From Fasciolopsis buskii (Eukaryota > Platyhelminthes > Trematoda > Plagiorchiida > Fasciolidae): a stretch of 64,000 nt of DNA. Every line of letters begins with the position of its first letter. Position 1 is the stretch's first letter. The notes beneath the pieces are model-generated. The model saw only the letters and a program-made list of their open reading frames with translations, ran no database searches and was not told where the DNA came from. The stretch is taken from contig LUCM01000663.1 of NCBI GenBank assembly GCA_008360955.1, forward strand, positions 376,968 to 440,967, given 5' to 3'. A program made the translations under genes and the position numbers. Positions 1-12,100 of this stretch are shown here, one piece after another.

Positions 1-815
1 GATTAACATACCGTGCACGTGTGGATAACATTCTTGGTTCAAATCCACCTACAAATTGATAAAGCCCCTTTGAAACATTCTCATGGCAGCTAATTTTGTG
101 CAGCGTAATCTGATTATGCTGTGCATTACCACTGGACCAACAGCAGACTTACACTCGAAAATCACTAACAATAGGAAAAACAGATCGCTTAACTATTCCG
201 TGCTCAGCTCCGACAGACTTTTCTCAGTGGCTATCTGTGCTATACCACTTCAAGTCTAATCATTGCACGTTCCAACCTAACCTACTAACCACGGTAAACC
301 TTCGACTGATCGAGAAATACCCAGCTATGTCCTAGAAGCGACCAGCAGTAGAATTCAATGCACACATGAGAAAAATTTGCATGAATCGTTGTTTATTCGG
401 CGGAACAAACATCATTCTAACGGTGACTGTCAGTTCCACCTTGTTGATTCGCAGTGTAAGTCATGTGACCACTATCTTACAGTTTTACTTGGATAGTTTT
501 TCGCCAATTTTAACGGATGGTTTGTTTACCCTCGTACCGACCATTGGTGTGTAGTGAAGCACAGGGTGTGATTAAAACTAAATGACACGTAGAATGTGGC
601 GCTACTCACTTTTCTTTCAGAATGCAGTCACAAGTAAAGACTACAAGATTCAGTGGGAAAAAGGATTTTGAGTGGAATGCATTAACCATTACGCTACCGG
701 GCAGGCTCTGAACGGTCTGTGGAACTTTACCACATGATGTTGCATCTATCCGTCGCTGATTTGCGCGATCACGAACCGCTAGCGCAAAGTAATCGATCCC
801 TATTGATAGGTGACT

Positions 816-1005
816 TCTCTGCAGGTAGCCTAAGTACTCGAAATCGTTTCTCCCAGGCTCGCGTCCCAGTTCGGGCGCGGTGGATATGTACTGCCGACGA
901 ATCCTAACAAGAATGAAACAGTTGTACAGTGCTTCCATGGTTTCATAAAGGTGAGTTCAACGACGATATCACAAGGTCAGTTATTCCATGAAAACATTCT
1001 AACTC
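816..1005 (+). repeat. Dispersed repeat R, copy 1
   Basis: The stretch from the GCGTCCCAGTTCGGGCGCGG segment to the TTATTCCATGAAAACATTCT segment aligns with 19,115-19,285, sharing blocks such as CAGTGCTTCCATGGTTTC. Orientation is the same. No protein motif is clear. It may be a diverged retroelement part or an old SINE/MITE; strand is nominal. Confidence 0.45.
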
Positions 1006-2079
1006 CTACTACTAACGAAAAATTCATTCATCCGGTTTGAAGCTATTCACAGATCGAGTGCTGTCAACGCTAATTCTCTGTCCAAAAGTTGTGTAGCACA
1101 TGGTGATGTAATGGCATAATTACGGATTACTGAAAACTAACTCTTCCGCTAAGTTGCTTCTCTTTGTTATCACTATGACACGATTTTCATCCATTTTGAG
1201 AGGTTTACAACACCATAAATGAAGCAGCTGCACACACGGGAAGAAAATGCCAACAAAGTTAGCGACACTGGAATTGTAGGAAATTCGGCTGATTTCATCA
1301 ACTCCACCAATGTTGTCAGGAATGACAACATCCGTAGAAAGAGATTCGGATCCAACCTGGAAGGAATGGTTGTCTTGTTCAATTAATACCGACGATCTAA
1401 ATACTGCAATTATTTAACCTGGCACATTCACGCCATACTCTTTCAATGGTCGGGATAATATTGAACCTATTAGGCTTTCGAACCGCGTAACACTACCGAG
1501 ATGAGAACAACAGCAAGGCCGGACAGTGCATTTATAAGTAACCTCAAATATCGCATCTTTACCTGAAGCCACGGACTGCAGCCCAGATGCGACTGAGAAT
1601 GCCATCAAAAGATGCGCAACTTTTAACTCACAACAGCGCGGAGTGACATCGCGTTTTAGCAACAGACATGAATGTTAGAGCATGTCAGTTCTCCTCGACC
1701 GAGACCACATCGCAACTGGCCGCAAATGGCGGAACTTCTTGCAAGATTGCCGGTCGCATTGGAGCACTCCCCTCGGATCCGGCCACGCGTCAGTCTGAAC
1801 CAGGCAGTCTATGTGCTTTGTTGGGCGTTCAATACGCACGGCGCAGGCTGTGATAAGCTCTCTGACAGGACTGGTCAACCAATGTTTCCAAACAGCATGT
1901 GCATTGTACCTTCAAAGTTCAAGGTGGCAGACGGCGATTCGCGGTCGCCTGGCTCGTTGCAACACATGGACCATTGGGAACTTACATGATCCTATGCCAT
2001 TCCGAATCTCAAGGTCATCGTTATCGGTTACCTAACTCACCCGGTGCAGTGGGCCCTCAAGCTTATGAGACATTTCGTC

Positions 2080-2705
2080 CACTGCACCCATACCACAGTT
2101 CGTAGTACTCTTCACGGTTTCGATATCTGGTCTATCCGCGTTGAGGACATCTGGTGATTTCCTGTATTCGACCACCGACGTCTCTGAGGCATTGCTCCAG
2201 TTCGGCGGGAACATCGAGTGAGTAATGACGAGGTGTGTCGTCGTGTGTTGGATGCAGACAGTCATTCCTTAAGTGATTTAATCCCTCTGCGTCATCTTTA
2301 GTTGCTTGGACACGTTTTAAGTATGCCTGTCCATCGTTCACTTTTCGCGCTCTTTTAGCACGTGCTGGGCATGGCTGAAGGTTGGTGCTTCCCGCCCTCT
2401 GCTGGGGTCAACGCATAAGGGTTTTCGTCAGCTAGAGACGATAAGACATGGCTCAGAACCAAAGTCAGTGGCGCAAATTACATGTAGCCCGTCTGTAGAA
2501 CTAGTGTCCGTAAAAAATCAAATCTGGACAAAAAATCACAAAAGATGGACAGCGAGAAAACAACAAAACTTCTCATTTATTATTTCCTTTTTGTACCCGA
2601 TATATGTATGATTCTATCTGAATGGTGTTGCACTAGCATCGTCCTTGTTTTCAAGCCGATGTAATATATATATAATATATATATAGTAAATATATATATA
2701 TATAT
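2080..2705 (+). mobile_element. RTE family B, 3' end copy 1, with (TA)n tail
   Basis: The 3' end of an RTE/SR2-like non-LTR retrotransposon. It shares with the copies at 5.3-6.5 kb and 10.8-11.6 kb the region coding, with breaks, for the RTE C-terminal segment (VFDHR, RRVLDADSH) and then an A-rich 3' UTR. It ends at a block GTTTTCAAGCCGATGT followed by AT repeats (about 2,660-2,705). The coding part is disrupted. The open frame antisense to it (2,265-2,032) is a shadow. Confidence 0.7.
2640..2705. repeat. (TA)n microsatellite, tail of RTE-B copy 1
   Basis: Two AT runs separated by AGTAA, directly after the shared RTE-B 3' end block. Confidence 0.8.
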
Positions 2706-3042
2706 GCTTGCATGTCCTACTTTTCGTGATCAAGTATGGATGTGTTGAGTAAATTAATGGTGCCGAGTCCACTTCAAATATTCTCCCTATTGTTTAAACG
2801 TAGGTGACCCAAGTCGAATGGGTGTTCTACGAATGCGGGGGATTATAGAATTATGAGTGACAACTGGCAAAGACAACCATGGGACATGCAGTAGTCAGAG
2901 ATATTGAACTGGGAAGTACTGAAGCTGCTGGTTGTTGATTTTCGTAACTTCACTACAGGTTCCTTAGCCAGTTGAATAGTACGTGATTGTCACCAACCGC
3001 GACAGGCTTCTTTGGCAAATCTGGCAACGTTGGAACACTCAC

Positions 3043-3174
3043 ACTGATGTCATTCATTCGACGGCAGCAAGAGTAAGGCACACCGCACGCCTCTGGACCT
3101 TGTTGCGTCCCGTTACAGGAAAAGTACCTGTTCGCATTCCAATCCTGATATTCTTTGGGACCACAACATTGCAG
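3043..3174 (-). CDS. Tetraspanin exon 4 (CCG motif of the large loop)
   Basis: The exon has 44 codons between an acceptor TTCCAG and a GTGAGT donor. It begins LQCCGPKEYQDW and carries FSCN, EACGVPYSCC and the end RRMNDIS. CCG and the P-x-SCC motif are diagnostic of the tetraspanin large extracellular loop; the GVP(Y/F)SCC form matches the TspanC8 group. FSCNGT contains an N-glycosylation sequon. Confidence 0.92.
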
Positions 3175-6100
3175 CTGGAACGAAGGAGAATTTCACACGC
3201 ACCCAATAACTAAACAAATAAGGCGCTGGTTATCATTAGATATGTATCAAGCGTGAAAACCGTAAACATAAACCACTAGGAAGAAGTCATTCGGCTCCCA
3301 AGGAATACTATGTAACGGCAGAATTTGCGGTTACTAACCTGACACGTGACGTAGATTAACTTACTTTTTTTTGTATAAAATTAACGAAAGTCGTAGAATC
3401 CTCAAATCCCGGTTCGCGATATTGAGTCACAAAAGTTGTTCGGATCAAATCTTCCATCTGTTTTATAGCGACATCTTGGAAAGCAAAGAACAGCACACAA
3501 GCTACCACTTCTGCGAGAAACAACAAGGCTAGGAAGACAAAATACTGTGACAGTCAAAGTTGATTAGCGAACAAACAAACTTACACACTTCAGCAACACC
3601 CGTATTTCACGCAGAGATCCGATGAAACCAGCCAACGAAATAAACACTGTTGTGACCCCCACAACAACGCATAAAACTGTTAGATTGAACATCCACTGAA
3701 TTGGAGAGAATGATGTGTGGGCAGGAAGGCCACCGGACTCAATCAGTGCTATAATGCCGAATATCAACAGGAAAGTGCCAGCGGCCTGTATTGTGAAAAA
3801 GGAAATCGAACATTTGGTTTCTGTGAATTTTTCAGTACCCACTAGGAAAATCAACCGATTAACTATGAATTCCATCACTTAGGCTTCGGTCGATCGTTTT
3901 TACATCAATAATGTCTTATCAACGGAGGTATATTGAACAACAAATGAAAACAAAGTCTCTAGTTGAGTCTTTGTCGCCAGGAGACACTTTTCGTTGCGTT
4001 TACACACAGCTACCGACAGTTAGGGAAACAGTAAATTTCATGGTTAAAATAGTGACTATAGAGGAACCAGATTATCGGAATTTTTCTAAATGGATTGTGG
4101 TTGAGAAAACTGAAAAAACTGTTTAATATTTGGGAGGCTTGGAGACAAAGTGAGACTAAAAAGTCTAACTTTTTTGGAAAGGGAACGGAAACGAGGAACT
4201 GGCTGCCCGTGCTCTGGACCACTTTGAAAGATCGAAGGTAAAGTAACCACGGAGGCAGTTCGAGAATGACAAAGAATACAGACGGACCAGTGAGCTTAGG
4301 AAGGATAAACCAATGAGGCAAAGAGCTCTGTGCTGAACGTGATTTACGTAGGAGAACTTGGATGATGTATAGGACCAAAGAAAATCAAGAGTCAAGCTCT
4401 AGAAGAAATAGCAACATTATCCACAGCTCGAAAATCAACTACCGAGATACCGAAAAGACAATAAAGCAGTTTTAAAAAATCCACACTTGAGACAGACGAC
4501 CAGGTAGTAAAATGATGCAAAACCGAATACCGAATTAAAATGCGTTGGGGATGCATCAAAATGATGAGCACAGCTGGCGTTATCATCGTAGGGGGTAGTG
4601 CGGAAGGAGAGAGAAGAATGAAAACAGATAATATTGGCATTAACAGGGATGCGAATAGAGTAGCACCGCAGGATCGAAAAGTTTGTGATAGGAAAAGAAA
4701 ACATGAATTACGGAAACATAATGGGCAGTAACATCCACAGGAGACTGTTGTGACTGAAATTTATAGCTAACATTGTCATTGAGGTGTCGTCAGGTAGAGG
4801 CCAAAAGGGGACCGGCTTCATAAAGCCAGTTTCTGAGTAATATGTTCGGCAAGATTATTGTAATTTAGCCTTTGCGGAGAAGTTAAGCGGATCGACCGGA
4901 AGTGGTCAATTAGACTAAGCGCCCGTCACCACAAAAGTTCCGGACTTCAGACTCCCCGGTCAGTGAGGTGGTAGACGGCGATTCGCTGTTTCCCAGCTCG
5001 TTATCAACTTTAACTTATAGGGACCTAGTGATTCCATCCCACTCCCTAGCGGCTATGAGTACGCCTGTTCTACTGTGCTCGTGTTTTTAGCATGGCCAAA
5101 AACCGACGACAGATGTGCTGTGCCGTCAGATTCATACACCTATGGGAGTGCGAAAAAGATACAGGATACCAACAGTAGAAGTCGTATACCACACGAATGG
5201 CTGGGACACAAGACGTCAACGCTATACCATGTCCGGCAATACTTTAGAATTAAGTCAAAAATATTCGGATGTGGAAAAAATTCGGAATTGAGTAAGAACG
5301 TGGCCCAATTTTACAAGAACTTCCATGTATGTATATAACATCGATTTGAAAACGAGTATCGAGCCACTGCAACAATTAAACAGAATTTTATAGAAGGTGG
5401 GTAAAAAAACAGCCAACTAATTGATTTTTTTGCCTTCGCTATACACATTTTTTGTTTTCGATGTTCCTGAGGAGAGCGAGTTTTACAGAAAGATCTTATA
5501 GCAACCACAACAATGGCTTTGGTTCTGGGCCATATCTCTCAACGGCTCCAAACAGCAACAATCTACATCTCTTGGGTCCCAACCACGAAGGCGGAAAGCA
5601 CTGACCGGAGAGAAACCGAAACTAACTTCATACCTCTAAGTCAAATCATAACCTGATCGCAGTGTCGCTTCTCCGAGGCTCACCCAACAAGTGCTAAAAC
5701 AACATTAGAAGGTAGACGATAGACAGATATACTAAAAATGTGTCCAAGACGATGCAGAGGGATTACATTAGTTAAGGAATGACTGTCTGCATCCAACACA
5801 CGACGACACACCTCGTCATTACTCACTCGATGTTCCCATCGAACTGGAGCAATGCCTCAGAGACGTCGGTGGTCGAATACAGGAAATCACCAGATGTCCT
5901 CAACGCGGATAGACCAGATATCGAAACCGTGAAGAACATTACGAACTGTGAGACTACATCCTTCCCTTGAGGAAAAGCCGGATGTCATAGCGGTACCACA
6001 GATGTCAAATGTTCGCGGGGTTTGCCCTGGTTTTCGCAGCTCATGATGTGATCTTTCCAACACCTGGGCCAGCTTTGATTAGGCTCACGAGGTACTTGAA

Positions 6101-9100
6101 GCTGTTGACTACTTCTAATCGAGCACCACAAAGGGCGAGTACAGGTACAGGCTCCTGCTAAGCCTGGAGAAGCACCTCGCATTTCGAAGGCTCAAGGTAT
6201 ACCGTATCTGGATAATTCAATCCGCAAGCGGTCTAACGCGCTTTGAATTGCTTGTGCATTACCACTCTGCTAGGCGACATCATCGGCATACTCTAAGGCC
6301 AAAACTTTATTCCCTGAGAGGAGTTCAAACCCACTCTCTAAAAGATCAGATAAAGCGTTCTGTATGACAAAGTTGGAAAGAAATGTGGATAGAGGGCAGC
6401 TCTGCCGTACTCCACTGGAGTCGACGAAGGATAGCGAAAGTTGCGCAGAAGTCCTAATCCGACCCGACGTATGACGGTACGAAGATTTGATCGATCCATG
6501 CACGACCAGCACGAAACCCAGTCTGTTCCTCACGAGTCTGTAGTTCAGGCGTGTTGCACAACATGCGAATAATGACAGATATATTTATGTAGATGGACAT
6601 ATGTATGCAGTGACCTTGCGACTTAGTGCGCAAAACAACAAATCAGTTAGAAAAAAGTAATGTCCGACGTGAAAAATTCGGTTAAACTACACAAAAGGGA
6701 ATGGAAAATAACTCGCAAAATAAGCGTCTCAAACAGAATGAAGGTATAACAATTCTGGCGCCTGTGAATCGTGCCATTTCCCCTAAGAGGGGGGACCTGA
6801 CCGGGGAGTGTCTAGGGTTTCTCTCAACGACGGGAGAAATCATCGCACTTCACTGGAATGATACCACCGGCTAACCTGGAAAATCTACAGAAAAAGGATG
6901 CTGTTCCGCCCCCATTCGCTCTCCACCTTAAGTGTCAAAAGATTGCGTCTGACATTGGAACAACAATTATCGCAATAGGGAAGAGAGCACAATGCAGAAA
7001 CGACAACGCAGCAAACGCTCTGACATTGTAGCGGTAGCAGGTGACTTTAATGCACAGGTTGGAAAACTTAGTGCATCGGAAGCCTGTTTAGGTGGACGAT
7101 GCGTCTTGCATGCCCAGCAAACAGATAATGGGGGAAAACTTCTCCAATTCTGTGCAGACAATCGTTTATTCCTATCCAGTACGAATTTCCGACACAGTTC
7201 GCGTCGCACAGTGACATGGCGCTCTAACTCGACAGGTACTCTGAATAAGATCGGCCATATCGCAGTTAGCTACCGTTGGCGCGGCTCTGTCCAGAATTGT
7301 AGATCATACTGGACCACATACTTCGAATCGGACCATGCGCTAGTTTTAATGCGATTTTTGCCGCAGCTCAACGGCCATCGACGCAGGCCACAAACCCGAT
7401 TGGCTGTCGAACGTCTATCGGATCCGGCTGTTCTCAACAGCTATGAACAGAAACTATCCGAGGAACTAAGAACTCCGACGAGCAACAATGTAGACGATCA
7501 GTGGGATCAAATTNNNNNAGCAGGCTATGCATGTGACAGCAGATTTCTCCCGCGGTTCTAGATCTAGCGTTCATCAAAACACTGGATCTCGCGAGCGTCG
7601 CTAAGTCTAATGGAGCAAAAAAGCCAGCTGTCTAACTGCAAGGAAGTGAATATGCGTCGACAGTTGCAGCGTCAGTTGACCGTAAGCCTTAGGAATGACC
7701 GCGAAAACTGGTGAGTTAAGGTAGCTGAAGAGATGGAAGTGGCGTCCGCTTCAGGTAATAGCCAAAGACTGTTTAGGCTTATACGCGACAGCGGTGGGCG
7801 GCAAACTTCGCTTAGTGAAGTCGTGTGCGATAGCAATGGGGAGCTCATCCATGGTAAACAGGAAAGACTGGGCCGTTGGGCAGAGCACCTCAAGGATCAG
7901 TTTAGCTGGCCACACGCTAACGTATTTAGTCCGACGTGTGCAGCTGCAAATCCTTGGCAGTTGTCATTCGATTCCCCAACGGAAGTGGAAGTGCAGTCGA
8001 ATATTCGGCTTCTGAAGAAGGGAAAAGCTGACGGTCCCGACGACCTTCCCCCAGTTCTTTTCAAAGTTGGTGGGGAATCTCCGGTTAAATCACTTACCTC
8101 CTTGCTTCATGATATTTGGAAGGATGAGCGCATTCCGCTATCGTGGGGTGAGTTACTTATGTACCCACTTTGAAGAAGGGCACACGGAGTGACTGCAGCA
8201 ATCACCGTGGGATTAATTTAATTCCGATAGTTATTAAGCTGTTAGCTTCGATAATGCCGCGCCGTTTGACACCGATTTGCGAGAGTAATATCCGCGAACA
8301 ACAGGCCGGATTTCGGCCAGGTCGAGGTTGCATCGACCGGATACTCGAAACGCGCCACACGCACCGCCGCCCTACGATCGTAGTTTTCCTCGACTTGAAA
8401 GGTGCTTTTGACTCCGTGGATCGACCAGCACTACTCAGTGCTTCCACCGGATGGGTATGCCAACGAAGTTTGTGAACCTGTTGCGAGCATTGTACTCGCA
8501 TACCTATGGCCGCGATAGGGTATACGGTGAACTATCAAGTTCATTCGAAACGACTAGTGGCGTTCGACAAGGGTGTCCCATCTCTCCTTGGCTAATCAGA
8601 GTTACCAGTTTGTCTTTTCAAATATCTTTCTGACTGTCTATATTTGCACAAATCCGTTTGCAGATCGCATGCTATCGGAACTATGGCGAAAGACGAAAAC
8701 AATGATATACGAAGAGGAAGAGAAAAATCTTCTAAGCATGGTGGACTTTCCATCCTCTACGTCCACACCATCAGCCATCCTTCAGGATGCGTGGTTCGCC
8801 AATAGACTTGGTACTACGTAGTTGTCCAAAACGAAAAAGAGGTTTGATCAGCGTTTCACCAACTGGTCAAACCGGCATACCTTTCCGCAACAGATCTCGA
8901 TAAGCAAAGAGTCGCATGCTTTCTACTCCTCCCGTGATTGGTTTGAAATCAGGGTCTAGCCGTATCTCCTAGGTTGACTTCCGAAGATCAGTAAAGAAAG
9001 AAGACCAATACTTCCGGATTGTAACATTTTGCACTATTCATTCTAAACCGCATACGTAAAGCAATTCGGAGATTATATAATATTCAGTTGCCAACTGGAG

Positions 9101-12100
9101 TGAACGGGCGTGGGAATTGAAGTACCTACAATGAACAATTAATCTTATCTACAAGGCAGTCCCAGAATCTCTGCTGATAGGTTTTGTATACAAAGGACAG
9201 AGTTTTGTAACCGCATTAGCTTTGGTTGACCAAAAACTAAAATCTTGCGATCGGCACTGAGTAACGAAGGTCAACTGTATATTTTGCTGCTTTTCGTTTG
9301 GTCTGTTTTGTGTTAGCTGTGATCCCTAAATTGCTTGCGCAGTGTGATTATTCAGGTTTGACTTGCGTGGACGACAAGAAGTAAAAGCACACCAATCCAC
9401 CATTGCACCAGATGATACATTAGGGAATTGACTTACAACGTATGAAGACAGTTATCGAGTAAATCGAAACCCAAAAATCAAACCGAGCTGACATCTTAAA
9501 GGGGCCGGATGAATTACATCCTCCAAGGCTCTGATCGAGCATGAGAGTAAATCTGGGACGTGTCTGGTCACAAGTGCTATTAAGAGTTTAAAGCTACACT
9601 ATGCTCTACTTTATTAAGGAAAATTGACATCAGAATGGAAATTAGTGAAATTGCTCGTAAAAAGGACGCTTGGTGATTGGTGTTTTGCGGTTTACCACTC
9701 TTTTATCTCAACTTTCTGAACCACAAGGCAGTGAGACGATAACCAGGCATCATCATCATCATCGCTCAGCGTTAAACAGCAAGGCAGGTATCAGTGACCG
9801 CTGTCATTCCCGAGAGTTACACGTTTATATAAAAAGAGTGAATATCCAAGGGGAACAGGGAGTGGACCTACACAGGCGGGAAAAGATAAGATGCTGCTGT
9901 AGCCAACACACGGAACACAGTCTAACTGTACAAACGCATTTGTTTTCAACCATTCTGACTTGATAGAAAAGGACAACACGATCACCACCGTCCACGGTTC
10001 ACTGCCATATCCTTCAATGTCTCCAGCCAGCAAGTCGACGAGTCTTTCGGACCCCAACCACGAAGACGTGAGAAACCTACCTTATCTAAGTTCCCTGTAC
10101 ATTTTCTCATCCCACAATGCCACGTCATCTGTTGACCTCCACATGGCTTTTTCCATTCCTTGGGAGGAACGCAAAATAGAGCACGATGTGGTAGACGAAT
10201 GTTCTCCATACGCAACACACGTGACCCAACCAGCGTAGTCTTTTATATTCAATCTTTTATCTTGAACTTCTTTTATTAATGAAATAACTGTACACTGCTT
10301 TTCAGGAAGGGGGGCTGGGGCCAACAGAGGGCTGCTGAGTGGGGAAGTTGACTTGCGGTGTGAGGATTCGAACCCGCGACCTTCACGTCTAAACATCACC
10401 ACCACCGACCACTAAGTTTCATACGCTGAAACAAGCTGTTCTCAGAATTGGCACCTAGTACTAGGTTCCTCACCTCCACATTACTCATTCGGTCACTGCA
10501 TCCAATCCTAGCGATATAAAGTAGACATCGGTGGTCGAAAACCTCTAACCGACGAAGATCTCCCACACGAATATTCCATCTCTCGCAACCGTACAACAGA
10601 ACTGCGATTTTGCTGACATTGCCTTACTGAGCGGCAATCCACAGCCAATTCAACACGCGTTGGACGGCTTGCCAAATGAGGTATCCAGAAACAGCACGTG
10701 GTTTGCATTTTCAAAGTTCAAGCTTCTTCATCAAAACTAGGAGGATCATGTGCATGCACCTGTCCCTTGTGAAGTAATCAGTATATTCAAGTACCTCCAG
10801 AATCTTACCAAAACTGGCGAAGGTGTTGGAAAGATCACATCATGAGCTGCGAAAACCAGGGCAAACCCCGCGAACATTTGACATCTGTGGTACCGCTATG
10901 ACATCCGGCTTTTCCTCAAGGGAAGGATGTAGTCTCACAGTTCGTAATGTTCTTCACGGTTTCGATATCTGGTCTATCCGCGTTGAGGACATCTGGTGAT
11001 TTCCTGTATTCGACCACCGACGTCTCCGAGGCATTGCTCCAGTTCGATGGGAACATCGAGTGAGTAATGACGAGGTGTGTCGTCGTGTGCTGGATGCAGA
11101 CAGTCATTCCTTAACTGATTTAATCCCTCCGCATCATCTTTAGTTGTTTGGACCGGTTTTAAGTATGTCTATCCATCGTTCACTTTCACGCGGTCTATTA
11201 GCACTTGCTGGACAACGCCGGAGTAGGTAATGCGGCGGTCAGATTATGACTTACCTTAGACGTGCGAAGAAATTAGCCTCGGTTTTTACGCCGGTTGGTG
11301 CTTCCAGTCTTCCTGGGTGGTGCCCGATAGATGAGGATTGTTGTCGGATGGACACTGAATAAGAGATGGCTCAGACTCGAATTCGGTGGTGCGAATTCTA
11401 CATGGCTTGCCTGTAGAAGTGAAGCCCGTAAAAACGCCAAAAATGGAACAAAAATTACAAAACGTGTAGGGCAAAAATGCAGAAAACCAGAACTTCATGT
11501 CTTTTTGCTTTTCATCTTCAAAGCTTTTTCGCATAATTCTGCCTAAATTTGTTGCATCCGTACCATGCTCGTTTTCCAGACTTCGTTATATATATATATA
11601 TATATATATATACTGTGCATCATAATAATATCTAGATAATATGAGCTCCCGTTCCAAGAAACAATCTCCTCTTGGTCCTCACGAGTGCATTCGCCAACGG
11701 TCATTTTGGTGGTCCAAAGCAGGCCGTTGTTGTTTCCCTCGTTTTCTTGCCGAGATAATTGGCATACCGGCGAACCCCGGATTTGACTGCTGATTTGCCT
11801 CAACAGTCAACAGGGCTTTAGAAACTATAAGCTATCCTCCCGCAATCACTTCATTCAAGCAACAAGTAGTGAAAAAAGCCACTAACTTTAGCCGATAATA
11901 GTACAATTGATTCTTAGCTTCTCTTCACCATCAACTGCGGTCACAAAAGCTCGTCACAAATGGTCAACTGTAATGCACCGAAAAGATTAGCTTTTAGCTG
12001 TTTCGACGGCAAGCAAAATCCGTGTGTAATTTTACTTAAAATCCCCGAGGTAATAATGGCCGAATCTGAAAACATTTTCTTTGAGTGATTACGGGCTCCA

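Noticed and set aside
1672..1989. 105-codon plus-strand frame with overlapping frames on both strands
   Set aside because: A GC-richer patch gives open frames in several registers at once; no motif, no splice context.
3786..3878. Upstream extension of tetraspanin exon 2 as the true N-terminus
   Set aside because: It lacks the TM1 start; the exon at 12.2-12.3 kb supplies it in phase and a good acceptor marks the border.
5779..5970. A 63-codon frame starting MTVCIQHTTTHLVITH that occurs three times (also 2,265-2,032 and 11,107-10,916)
   Set aside because: It is the antisense of the RTE-B C-terminal coding region in all three copies; repetition reflects the element, not a peptide gene.
10364..10374. 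Possible tRNA gene (perfect B-box)
   Set aside because: No cloverleaf or anticodon arm; the same unit with an A-rich tail recurs at 19.4 kb, so it is a SINE.
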